This document shows positions 32,873 to 40,080 of a DNA stretch of 64,000 bases, piece after piece. The notes under the pieces were generated by a model. That model made no database searches, was not told where the DNA came from, and saw nothing but the letters and a program-made list of their open reading frames with translations. Position 1 is the stretch's first letter; every line of letters starts with the position of its first letter. Origin of the DNA: Pseudomonas sp. GL-B-19 (GTDB lineage: Bacteria > Pseudomonadota > Gammaproteobacteria > Pseudomonadales > Pseudomonadaceae); NCBI RefSeq assembly GCF_019956415.1, contig NZ_JAHBDK010000042.1:1-64000 (forward strand), in the 5' to 3' direction. A program made the translations under genes and the position numbers.

Positions 32873-33298
32873 ATGTGGCAACAGACTCTGATTACCCTGC
32901 GGGCTCGGCCCCGGGGCTTTCATCTGGTAACGGACGAGTTACTCGCCGGCTTGCCTGAACTCAAGGCGTGTCGGGTCGGTCTGTTGCATTTGTGGCTGCA
33001 GCATACCTCGGCGTCGTTGACCATCAACGAGAACGCCGATCCGGCGGTACGTCGCGACTTCGAACGATTTTTCAATCGTCTGATCCCACAAGGAACAGAC
33101 GGCTATGAGCATAACGACGAAGGCCTGGACGACCTCCCGGCGCACTTCAAGGCCAGCGTGCTTGGCTGTCAGCTCAGTTTGCCGATCTCGGCAGGCCGAC
33201 TGGCGCTGGGGACCTGGCAAGGTGTTTATCTGGGCGAGCACCGTGATTTTGGCGGTGCCCGTAAAGTCCTCGCCACCGTGCACGGTGAAGAGGCATGA
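32873..33298 (+). CDS. YjbQ family protein (secondary thiamine-phosphate synthase type)
   Basis: The 141-residue protein starts at the ATG of MWQQTLITLR, preceded by GGAGAACTGT. An upstream ATG in frame has no ribosome site. The family motif LWLQHTSASLTINENADPAV, the HNDEGLDDLPAHFKAS segment and GTWQGVYLGEHRDFGGAR are intact. UPF0047/YjbQ proteins are small trimeric beta proteins. Weak thiamine-phosphate synthase activity was reported for E. coli YjbQ, but the physiological role is unsettled. It is monocistronic between amtB and sutA. Confidence 0.9.
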   Translation: MWQQTLITLRARPRGFHLVTDELLAGLPELKACRVGLLHLWLQHTSASLTINENADPAVRRDFERFFNRLIPQGTDGYEHNDEGLDDLPAHFKASVLGCQLSLPISAGRLALGTWQGVYLGEHRDFGGARKVLATVHGEEA

Positions 33299-33399
33299 AC
33301 CGCTGGTCACCGGCGGTTATTGAATTTTTCCGGCGACTGTCGACAGACGGTGAAGCTGGGCTATAACTAATCTGCTTTTCGCAAGTCATGAGGTAGAAC

Positions 33400-33723
33400 A
33401 TGAGCGACGATGATCTGGAAAACGACGACCTCGAAGTAGGCGACGACGACGAAACCGAAGAAGGTCTGGAAGCAGCGGCCGAAGACGTCGCTGAAGACGA
33501 TGGTGGTGAAGCGCCTGTTCCGACCGCCAAAGGCAAAGCCAAGGCTGCGGTGTCGGTCGATGAGCTGCCGAGCGTTGAAGCCAAGAACAAGGAACGCGAT
33601 GCACTCGCGCGGGCCATGGAAGAGTTTTTGGCCAAAGGCGGTAAGGTGCAGGAAGTGGAGGCCAATGTGGTCGCCGACCCTCCCAAGAAGCCTGATAACA
33701 AGTACGGCAGCCGGCCTATCTAA
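33400..33723 (+). CDS. sutA: SutA RNA polymerase-binding regulator
   Basis: This 107-residue protein has an extremely acidic disordered N-terminus (MSDDDLENDDLEVGDDDETE), a central helix (KNKERDALARAMEEFLAKGG) and a short basic tail (PPKKPDNKYGSRPI). This matches SutA, described in P. aeruginosa as a factor that binds RNA polymerase and raises transcription, including rRNA, during slow growth. It has its own hairpin terminator. GAGG lies a few bases before the start. Confidence 0.92.
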   Translation: MSDDDLENDDLEVGDDDETEEGLEAAAEDVAEDDGGEAPVPTAKGKAKAAVSVDELPSVEAKNKERDALARAMEEFLAKGGKVQEVEANVVADPPKKPDNKYGSRPI

Positions 33724-33743
33724 GCGCCTGCCACTTGCTTGCT

Positions 33744-33774
33744 GAAAAAGCCCGCCGTCGCTGCGGGCTTTTTC
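33744..33774 (+). terminator. Rho-independent terminator of sutA
   Basis: The arms GAAAAAGCCCGC and GCGGGCTTTTTC flank a 7-base loop, with a T-run in the second arm, 20 bases after the sutA stop. Confidence 0.85.
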
Positions 33775-33811
33775 ATGGGCGGAACAAAAGCCTTGGGGCC
33801 TGACGCAACCC

Positions 33812-33918
33812 TGTAGGAGCTGAGCTTGCTCCGGGCGGCGTTCCGACGATTGTGGTGCGCCAGTCGATATAAATTCTGAATGTTATGCAGCCATCGCGAG
33901 CAAGCTCGGCTCCTACAC
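33812..33918. repeat. REPIN (two inverted REP sequences)
   Basis: TGTAGGAGCTGAGCTTGCTC at the left and GCGAGCAAGCTCGGCTCCTA at the right are inverted copies of the Pseudomonas REP core, about 60 bases apart. The doublet lies between sutA and the end of the HAD gene. Confidence 0.8.
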
Positions 33919-33938
33919 GGGCGGTGTGTGGATTGCGG

Positions 33939-34643
33939 TCAGTGCTGGGAATTCCAGAGGGCCAACAACGCCGGCAATTCGGTCAGGCTGCGAATCTCCG
34001 CGTCAGGCAGGCGATCAGCTTCCCACAACTTGCCTTGCGGGTTAAACCAGACCGCCCGCAACCCTGCCTGCTGCGCCCCGGCAATGTCATCGCCCGGATG
34101 ATCGCCGATGTGCACGGCCGTTTCCGCCGTCGCCCCACCCCGTTGCAACGCCTCATGAAACAAGCGTGCGTCCGGTTTGGCGATGCCGATATCTTCGGCG
34201 CACAGCGCAAACTTGAAGTAATCCGCCAGCCCTAACCGGCGTACATCGGCGTTGCCGTTGGTGATCACGCCCAAGGCGTAGTGCTTGGCCAGTGTTATCA
34301 GGGTCGGCTCGACTTCGGGGAACACTTCGATCTGATGCCGCGCATGCAAAAACACTTCAAAGCTTTTTTCGGCGAGTTCGGTTGCCTGGCCGTGGTCGTA
34401 ACCGGCCTCTTCCAGCGCATGGAACAACACCCGACGGCGCAACGCGCTGATGCGGTGCTTGAGACCCGGCTCGCTGCTCAGGATCCGCTCTCGAATGGCC
34501 CACAAATGCTCTACAGGCACGCCCCCAAGGTTCGGCGCATGCTCGGTCAGCCATTCACGCAGTACGGCTTCGGCGCTGAGGATCACCGGGGCGGTGTCCC
34601 ACAGGGTGTCGTCGAGGTCGAAGGTGATCAATTGGATGGTCAT
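33939..34643 (-). CDS. HAD family phosphatase (YigB-like)
   Basis: The 234-residue protein has all HAD motifs: DLDDTLWDT (nucleophile and acid Asp, residues 9-17), VITNGN (motif II), the Lys in GIAKPDARLF (motif III) and HIGDHPGDDIAGA (motif IV). A helical cap lies at ~20-90. E. coli YigB, an FMN phosphatase of riboflavin synthesis, occupies the same place after xerC, so a similar role is likely. The start overlaps the xerC stop (ATGA), so translation is coupled. Confidence 0.92.
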   Translation of the reverse strand: MTIQLITFDLDDTLWDTAPVILSAEAVLREWLTEHAPNLGGVPVEHLWAIRERILSSEPGLKHRISALRRRVLFHALEEAGYDHGQATELAEKSFEVFLHARHQIEVFPEVEPTLITLAKHYALGVITNGNADVRRLGLADYFKFALCAEDIGIAKPDARLFHEALQRGGATAETAVHIGDHPGDDIAGAQQAGLRAVWFNPQGKLWEADRLPDAEIRSLTELPALLALWNSQH

Positions 34644-35539
34644 GAGTCATCGCCTTTAATGCGTTTGGCCCGTGGATGGGCGCTGTCGTAAACCGTGGCC
34701 AGGTGCTGGAAGTCCAGGTGGGTGTAGATCTGGGTGGTCTTGATGTCTGAGTGGCCGAGCAATTCCTGCACCGCGCGCAAGTCTTGCGAGGATTCCAGCA
34801 AGTGACTGGCAAAGGAGTGCCGCAGCATGTGCGGGTGCAGATTTTGCCCCAGCTCGCGCTCACCCGCAGACTTGACCCGCACCTGAATGGCTCGTGGGCC
34901 GAGGCGCCGGCCTTGCTGGCTGACGAACACGGCGTCGTCCGCCGGGTTGGTCATGGCCCGCAGCGGTAACCACAGTTCCAGCGCTTCGCGCGCCTTTTTG
35001 CCAACCGGCAGCAGACGGGTTTTGCTGCCCTTGCCCAGCACTTGAACCATGCCGTCGGCCAGATCCAACTGATCCAGATTGAGCCCGGTCAGTTCTGAAA
35101 GGCGCAGGCCAGAGGAGTAGAACAACTCCAGAATCGCCTGATCCCGCCGCGCCAGGAAATCATCCTCGACTGCGCCTTCCAGCAGTTGCAGTGCGCGGTC
35201 GGTGTCGAGGGTTTTCGGCAGGCGACGCTCACCCTTGGGCGGCGCCAGGCCATTGGCCGGGTCGTGGTCGCACAGACCTTCGCGATTCAGATAGTGATAA
35301 AGCCCGCGCACCGCCGATAGCAGCCGCGCGAGGCTGCGGGATGATTGACCTTGTGAATGCAGGCGGGCTATCAGGCTGCGCAGGCGCTGGATGTCCAGGG
35401 CGGCCCAGCTGTCGATGTTCTGTTTGGCGCACCAGCCCAGCACCTTGTCGAGGTCGCGGCGGTAGGCGTACAGCGTGTGAGGCGACACCTGTCGCTCACT
35501 GCGCAGGTGTTCGCAGTAAGCGTCCAGTTGCCGTTCCAT
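34640..35539 (-). CDS. xerC: Tyrosine recombinase XerC
   Basis: The 299-residue protein has a SAM-like core-binding N-terminal domain and the catalytic R-K-H-R-H-Y set. First Arg: SSGLRLSELTGL. Lys: LGKGSKTRLLPVG. His/Arg: HPHMLRHSFASHLL. His: QELLGHSDIKTTQ. Tyr: IYTHLDF. XerC works with XerD at the chromosomal dif site to resolve dimers. It follows the DUF484 gene by 2 bases and overlaps the HAD gene, matching the E. coli dapF-yigA-xerC-yigB operon. Confidence 0.96.
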   Translation of the reverse strand: MERQLDAYCEHLRSERQVSPHTLYAYRRDLDKVLGWCAKQNIDSWAALDIQRLRSLIARLHSQGQSSRSLARLLSAVRGLYHYLNREGLCDHDPANGLAPPKGERRLPKTLDTDRALQLLEGAVEDDFLARRDQAILELFYSSGLRLSELTGLNLDQLDLADGMVQVLGKGSKTRLLPVGKKAREALELWLPLRAMTNPADDAVFVSQQGRRLGPRAIQVRVKSAGERELGQNLHPHMLRHSFASHLLESSQDLRAVQELLGHSDIKTTQIYTHLDFQHLATVYDSAHPRAKRIKGDDS

Positions 35540-35541
35540 GC

Positions 35542-36267
35542 TCAGCGTACCGAGCGCAGGGAGGTGTTGACCCGTGGCAGCACGCGGCCCATGACTTCGG
35601 CGATGTAACTCAGGAACAGGGTGCCGACCGAGCTTTTGTAGTGTTGCGGATCACGGCTGGCGATGGCCAGGATGCCGTGAATACCTTGGTGGCTGATCGC
35701 GACGACGGCGGTGGAGCCGATTTGCTTGCGCTGTTCTTCGCCGAACAGGAAGTCCAGTTCGTGTTCACGCAGGCTGCCGCTGATGCTTTTGTCTTCCGTA
35801 AGCAAGCCGCCGATGGCCGTTTGCGCTTCGGCGTGAGTGGCCCAGCGACCCACCGGCATCGGGTTGTCACCCAGCAGAATCAGGCTGACAAAGGGCACCT
35901 GAAAGTCCTGGCGCAAGCTGTCTTCGACGCTGATCACCACGTCTTCCAGGCTGGTGGCGTCCATCAGCGCGAGAATAAGGCGGCGGGTCTTATCGAAAAG
36001 TCGGTCGTTATCGCGGGCCACGTCCATCAAGTGCGAGAGGCGATGACGCAGCTCAATGTTGCGGTCGCGCAGGATGGTCATCTGCCGTTCGACCAGCGAA
36101 ATGGTGTCACCTCGACGGTGCGGAATACGCATGGCCGGGAGCAGTTCTTCGTGGTCGATGAAGAAATCCGGATGAGCCTCCAGGTACGCGGCAATCGCCG
36201 CCGCCTCAAGGCTTTCGCAAGGGGCTTCGTCGGGCTGCAGGGCGGGAACCTGGGGCTTATCGGTCAT
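35542..36267 (-). CDS. DUF484 family protein (YigA-like)
   Basis: The 241-residue protein begins with a Pro/Glu-rich leader, then AIAAYLEAHPDFFIDHEELL and MRIPHRRGDTISLVERQM, the DUF484 signature, followed by a GAF-like domain (SLILLGDNPMPVGRWATHAE and VVAISHQGIHGILAIAS). The biochemical role is not established. It lies 13 bases after dapF and 2 before xerC, which is the usual place. Confidence 0.92.
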   Translation of the reverse strand: MTDKPQVPALQPDEAPCESLEAAAIAAYLEAHPDFFIDHEELLPAMRIPHRRGDTISLVERQMTILRDRNIELRHRLSHLMDVARDNDRLFDKTRRLILALMDATSLEDVVISVEDSLRQDFQVPFVSLILLGDNPMPVGRWATHAEAQTAIGGLLTEDKSISGSLREHELDFLFGEEQRKQIGSTAVVAISHQGIHGILAIASRDPQHYKSSVGTLFLSYIAEVMGRVLPRVNTSLRSVR

Positions 36268-36280
36268 GGATTTCGCTCAC

Positions 36281-37111
36281 TTAAAGACGCACTTGTCCTT
36301 CATACACGCGTACTGCCGGGCCGGTCATCATGACCGGTTGGCCTGGGCCTGCCCACTCAATGGACAAACGCCCGCCAGGCAGGTCGATCAATAGCGGCGA
36401 ATCCATCCACCCCTGGCTGATTGCGGCCACTGCGGCTGCACAGGCACCGGTTCCGCAGGCCTGGGTTTCCCCGGCACCGCGTTCCCAGACGCGCAACTGC
36501 GCACGGCTCCGGTCGATGACCTGGAGAAAACCGACATTGACCCGCGCCGGGAAGCGCGGGTGGTGTTCGATTTTTGGACCCAGTTCATGCACCGGCGCAT
36601 TGTTGATGTCGCTGACCCGCAGCACGGCATGGGGGTTGCCCATGGACACGGCGGCCAGTTCGACCGGGGTGCCATCGACGTCAACCGGATAGCTCAGTGC
36701 CTGTTCCGGGGCAACAAACGGAATGTCGGCCGGCACCAGGCGCGGTGCGCCCATGTTGACGCTGATCTGGCCGTCGCTACGCACATCGAGTTCGATGATG
36801 CCGCTTTTGGTTTCGACGCGTATCTGCCGTTTTGCGGTCAGGCGTTTGTCGAGTACGAAGCGGGCGAAACAGCGCGCACCGTTGCCGCACTGTTCCACTT
36901 CGGAGCCGTCGGAATTGAAGATCCGATAACGGAAATCCACGTCCGGGTTGCTCGGCGCTTCGACGATCAGCAGCTGGTCAAAACCGATACCAGTGTGCCG
37001 GTCGCCCCATTGCTTGGCGTGCTTGGGCAGAATATGCGCGTGCTGGCTGACCAGGTCGAGGACCATGAAGTCATTGCCCAGGCCGTGCATCTTGGTAAAA
37101 CGCAGCAGCAT
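36281..37111 (-). CDS. dapF: Diaminopimelate epimerase
   Basis: The 276-residue protein starts at MLLRFTKMHGLGNDFMVLD, the family opening. The frame extends 11 codons upstream into the lysA stop region but without support. Both catalytic Cys motifs are present: VEQCGNGARCFARF and ETQACGTGACAAAV. It converts LL- to meso-diaminopimelate for peptidoglycan and lysine. It lies 4 bases after lysA, giving lysA-dapF-DUF484-xerC-HAD on one transcript. Confidence 0.97.
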   Translation of the reverse strand: MLLRFTKMHGLGNDFMVLDLVSQHAHILPKHAKQWGDRHTGIGFDQLLIVEAPSNPDVDFRYRIFNSDGSEVEQCGNGARCFARFVLDKRLTAKRQIRVETKSGIIELDVRSDGQISVNMGAPRLVPADIPFVAPEQALSYPVDVDGTPVELAAVSMGNPHAVLRVSDINNAPVHELGPKIEHHPRFPARVNVGFLQVIDRSRAQLRVWERGAGETQACGTGACAAAVAAISQGWMDSPLLIDLPGGRLSIEWAGPGQPVMMTGPAVRVYEGQVRL

Positions 37112-37115
37112 GGGG

Positions 37116-38363
37116 TTACTCCGGCAGCAGGCTTTCGCCAGCAAACAACTCGGCTACCGTCTCACGGCGACGCACTTCAACTGCCTGATCACCGTCCACC
37201 AACACTTCAGCGGCGCGGCCGCGGGTGTTGTAGTTGGAACTCATGACAAACCCATAGGCGCCGGCCGAATGCACAGCCAGCAGATCGCCTTCTTCCAGGG
37301 CCAGCTGACGGTCCTTGGCCAGGAAGTCGCCGGTTTCGCAGATCGGGCCGACGATGTCGTAGGCACGAGCCGCCGTATCACGCGGGCGCACAGCGGTGAC
37401 GTCCATCCAGGCCTGATACAGCGCCGGGCGGATCAAGTCGTTCATGGCCGCGTCGACGATGGCGAAGTCTTTGTGTTCGGTGTGCTTGAGGTATTCGACT
37501 TGCGTCAGCAGCACGCCGGCGTTGGCCACGATGAAGCGACCCGGTTCAAACACCAGCGCCAGGTCACGCCCGTCGAGACGCTCGCGCACAGCCTTGATGT
37601 AGTCGCCAGCCAATGGCGGCTCCTCATCACGGTAACGCACGCCCAAACCACCACCGAGATCGATGTGGCGCAGGTAGATGCCGCAATCGCCGAGGCGGTC
37701 GACCAGGCCCAGCAGGCGGTCGAGGGCATCGATGAACGGGGGCAGGGTGGTCAGTTGCGAACCGATGTGGCAATCGACGCCGACGATTTCCAGGTTCGGC
37801 AACTGCGCGGCACGGATGTACACGTCTTCCGCGTCAGCAATGGCGATGCCGAACTTGTTCTCTTTGAGACCGGTGGAAATGTACGGGTGCGTGCCGGCAT
37901 CAACGTCCGGGTTCACGCGCAGCGAGATCGGTGCGCGAACGCCCAGCTCGGCGGCAACCACTTGCAGGCGTTCCAGCTCATCGGTGGATTCGACGTTAAA
38001 GCAGTGCACGCCGACTTCCAGGGCGCGACGCATGTCGTCACGGGTCTTGCCGACACCGGAGAACACGATCTTGTCAGCGCTGCCGCCAGCGGCCAGAACA
38101 CGCTCCAGCTCGCCGCGGGAGACGATGTCAAAACCGGCACCCAAACGCGCCAGGACATTCAGCACACCCAGGTTGGAGTTGGCCTTGACTGCAAAGCAAA
38201 CCAGATGCGGCATGCCGGTCAGTGCATCGGCGTATGCCAGATACTGAGCTTCGATGTGCGCGCGGGAGTAGACGTAGGTCGGTGTGCCGAAACGTTCGGC
38301 GATGGCAGACAGGGCCACACCTTCCGCGAACAGCTCACCGCCACGGTAATTAAAAGCGTCCAT
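37116..38363 (-). CDS. lysA: Diaminopimelate decarboxylase
   Basis: The 415-residue fold III PLP enzyme has the Schiff-base Lys in LVCFAVKANSNLGVL near residue 60, the phosphate-binding HIDLGGGLGVRY and the C-terminal GPICETGDFLAKDRQL, whose Cys contributes to the neighbouring active site. It makes L-lysine from meso-diaminopimelate. The gene lies 9 bases after lptM and just before dapF. Confidence 0.97.
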   Translation of the reverse strand: MDAFNYRGGELFAEGVALSAIAERFGTPTYVYSRAHIEAQYLAYADALTGMPHLVCFAVKANSNLGVLNVLARLGAGFDIVSRGELERVLAAGGSADKIVFSGVGKTRDDMRRALEVGVHCFNVESTDELERLQVVAAELGVRAPISLRVNPDVDAGTHPYISTGLKENKFGIAIADAEDVYIRAAQLPNLEIVGVDCHIGSQLTTLPPFIDALDRLLGLVDRLGDCGIYLRHIDLGGGLGVRYRDEEPPLAGDYIKAVRERLDGRDLALVFEPGRFIVANAGVLLTQVEYLKHTEHKDFAIVDAAMNDLIRPALYQAWMDVTAVRPRDTAARAYDIVGPICETGDFLAKDRQLALEEGDLLAVHSAGAYGFVMSSNYNTRGRAAEVLVDGDQAVEVRRRETVAELFAGESLLPE

Positions 38364-38372
38364 GTCGTTCCC

Positions 38373-38558
38373 TTATTGGTAGACGTCGTGCTTGTGTGCT
38401 TTGGATGCAGGCTGCTGCTGCGACGACTTGGCCTGCTCGACAGGGTCCAGGTTTTCGTCTGGCAAATACAGCGGGCCTTTTTGACCACAGGCCGATAATA
38501 AGCAGGCAAAAGCGACGAGCGAAGCGAGCGCAGCAAAGGACGAGATCAGGCGCTTCAT
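38373..38558 (-). CDS. lptM: LptM (YifL-like) lipoprotein
   Basis: This 61-residue lipoprotein has lipobox LLSAC, with the lipid Cys near residue 24, followed by CGQKGPLYLP, the invariant family motif. The tail is short, polar and Gln/His-rich. LptM (formerly YifL) binds the LptD/E translocon and helps LptD disulfide maturation in E. coli. The family's usual linkage to lysA/dapF and cyaY is kept here. Confidence 0.9.
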   Translation of the reverse strand: MKRLISSFAALASLVAFACLLSACGQKGPLYLPDENLDPVEQAKSSQQQPASKAHKHDVYQ

Positions 38559-38681
38559 GGCGAAATCCTTGAAAATGCGTTAATTGCGCCGGAGTATACC
38601 GGCCACCCGACAGCTTGCCTATGCGATGGGGCTCCCGTCCGGCGGGGCTTCGCACGATGCTGGTCAGCCATGCACAATCCC

Positions 38682-38772
38682 TGTAGGAGCGGGCTTGCCC
38701 GCGAAAGCGATAGTTCAGTCAACAAAGATATTGAATGTGCCGGCCTCTTCGCGAGCAGGCTCGCTCCCACAA
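38682..38772. repeat. REPIN between lptM and cyaY
   Basis: TGTAGGAGCGGGCTTGCCCG and the inverted GCGAGCAGGCTCGCTCCCAC, about 50 bases apart, form a REP doublet. The rest of the 329-base gap 38559-38887 holds only the two divergent promoter regions. No other gene was seen. Confidence 0.85.
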
Positions 38773-38887
38773 GTACAGTGCTTACCGTATCGATATCGAC
38801 GCTGGGTCGTTATCCTTTGCAATCACTGGGGCTCGCCCGTATCTTGCGGCGCTTGAGCGAGAACAGACACTTTTTGAGGTTGCCGCA

Positions 38888-39220
38888 ATGAGTTTGACCG
38901 AAGCCCGTTTCCACGATCTGGTCGATGCCACCCAGCAGACGCTGGAAGATATTTTCGACGAAAGTGGCCTGGATATTGATCTGGAGAGCTCGGCCGGTGT
39001 GCTGAGCGTGAAATTCGAAAACGGCAGCCAGTTGATCTTCAGTCGACAGGAACCGCTGCGTCAGCTGTGGCTGGCAGCTGTGTCCGGTGGTTTCCACTTC
39101 GACTATGACGAAGAGAGCGAGCGCTGGATGTGCGACAAGAGCGAAGAGCAACTGGGCGAAATGCTGGAGCGCATCGTCAAGCAGCAAGCTGACGTCGAAC
39201 TCGATTTCGAAGGTCTGTGA
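38888..39220 (+). CDS. cyaY: Frataxin-like iron-sulfur protein CyaY
   Basis: The 110-residue protein reads MSLTEARFHDLVDATQQTLE with an acidic ridge (DIFDESGLDIDLE) and the beta-sheet motif VLSVKFENGSQLIFSRQEPL and LWLAAVSGGFHFDY. This is the bacterial frataxin pattern. CyaY binds iron and modulates IscS in Fe-S assembly. It starts at 38888. A longer frame upstream runs through the REPIN and is not used. The next gene starts 4 bases after its stop. Confidence 0.95.
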   Translation: MSLTEARFHDLVDATQQTLEDIFDESGLDIDLESSAGVLSVKFENGSQLIFSRQEPLRQLWLAAVSGGFHFDYDEESERWMCDKSEEQLGEMLERIVKQQADVELDFEGL

Positions 39221-39224
39221 GATC

Positions 39225-39443
39225 GTGACCGAGCCTGCCGTCGTTCGCCCGCCCAAGCCGCTCTACAGCAATGTCAGCCCGGCGGTGCCTTCGCCGTGCA
39301 GCGGTGTGTGCCGGCTGGACGAGCAAAAGGTTTGCCTGGGGTGTTTTCGCCATGTCGAAGACATCCGCGAATGGCGCTCGGCGGATGATGAACGGCGGCG
39401 CGTTATTTGTGCGCAGGCGGTCCAGCGCAAATCTTGCGTCTGA
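39225..39443 (+). CDS. DUF1289 family small Cys-rich protein
   Basis: The 72-residue protein starts at a GTG four bases after cyaY. The frame contains SPCSGVCRLDEQKVCLGCFR and then HVEDIREW, the DUF1289 pattern with four conserved Cys that probably hold an Fe-S or zinc site. No biochemical role is known to me. The tight link to cyaY is consistent with an Fe-S connection, but that is inference. The start codon choice rests on the spacing, since an upstream in-frame ATG lies inside cyaY. Confidence 0.85.
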   Translation: MTEPAVVRPPKPLYSNVSPAVPSPCSGVCRLDEQKVCLGCFRHVEDIREWRSADDERRRVICAQAVQRKSCV

Positions 39444-39451
39444 CGCATAAC

Positions 39452-39483
39452 CTTGTGGGAGCGAGCAGGCTCGCTCCCACAAG
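39452..39483. repeat. Perfect 15-base palindromic REP, possible terminator
   Basis: CTTGTGGGAGCGAGC and its exact inverse GCTCGCTCCCACAAG are separated by two bases, 8 bases after the DUF1289 stop. Such a hairpin could stop or stabilise the cyaY transcript. Confidence 0.85.
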
Positions 39484-39597
39484 GTCTCTCTGTGTCATTT
39501 ACAATTTCCACCTGTCGGCACCGTGGTCGCGCCTGACTTGTATATTTATTGAGCTGTGATAGTGTCCAGAAACGCCTCAACCCATCGAGGCTCCGTG

Positions 39598-39626
39598 AAA
39601 ACCCCGTCTTTTTCTGGCGGGGTTTT
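39598..39626 (+). terminator. Terminator-like hairpin in the rnk leader
   Basis: AAAACCCCG and CGGGGTTTT flank an 11-base loop, with further T residues after it, 38 bases before the rnk start. It is a Rho-independent terminator by shape. It may end a short transcript or act as an attenuator for rnk. Confidence 0.7.
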
Positions 39627-39663
39627 GCTTTTTCTGCGCAGAAGAAAGGAGTCTGCCTCAATC

Positions 39664-40074
39664 ATGACCGCACCTTCCATCACCCTTACTCGTCTGGACG
39701 TGCAACGTCTGGAGCGCCTTATCGACAGCCTGGATGACACGCTGCCGGGCGTTATTGCGCTGCAAACCGAACTGGATCGCGCCGATGCCGTGGTCGGTCA
39801 CGACGAAGTGCCTGCCGATGTCGTGACCATGAACTCCCGTGTGCATTGCCGTGAAGAAAGCAGTGGCAAGGACTATCACTTGACCTTGGTTTATCCCAAG
39901 AATGCCAACGCCGACGAAGGCAAGATTTCCATTCTGGCGCCGGTCGGCAGTGCGTTGCTGGGTCTCAAGGTCGGTCAGCACATCGACTGGCCGGCTCCGG
40001 GCGGCAAGACTCTCAAGCTGACGTTGCTGGAAGTCGAATCACAGCCGGCCAATGGCGGCGATTTCCCGGAATAA
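39664..40074 (+). CDS. rnk: Rnk, GreA-like regulator of nucleoside diphosphate kinase
   Basis: The 136-residue protein starts MTAPSITLTRLDVQRLERL (AAGGAG upstream at 39646). It has the short N-terminal helical hairpin and the GreA/FKBP-like C-terminal domain (YHLTLVYPKNANADEGKISI and ILAPVGSALLGLKVGQHIDW). Rnk binds RNA polymerase and was named as a regulator of nucleoside diphosphate kinase in P. aeruginosa. It is convergent with cyaA with a 6-base gap. A terminator-like hairpin lies in its leader. Confidence 0.93.
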   Translation: MTAPSITLTRLDVQRLERLIDSLDDTLPGVIALQTELDRADAVVGHDEVPADVVTMNSRVHCREESSGKDYHLTLVYPKNANADEGKISILAPVGSALLGLKVGQHIDWPAPGGKTLKLTLLEVESQPANGGDFPE

Positions 40075-40080
40075 CGCTCC

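Noticed and set aside
36948..38498. A 516-codon plus-strand frame across lysA and dapF
   Set aside because: It is antisense to both genes, which show full catalytic motifs. Long antisense frames are common in GC-rich DNA.
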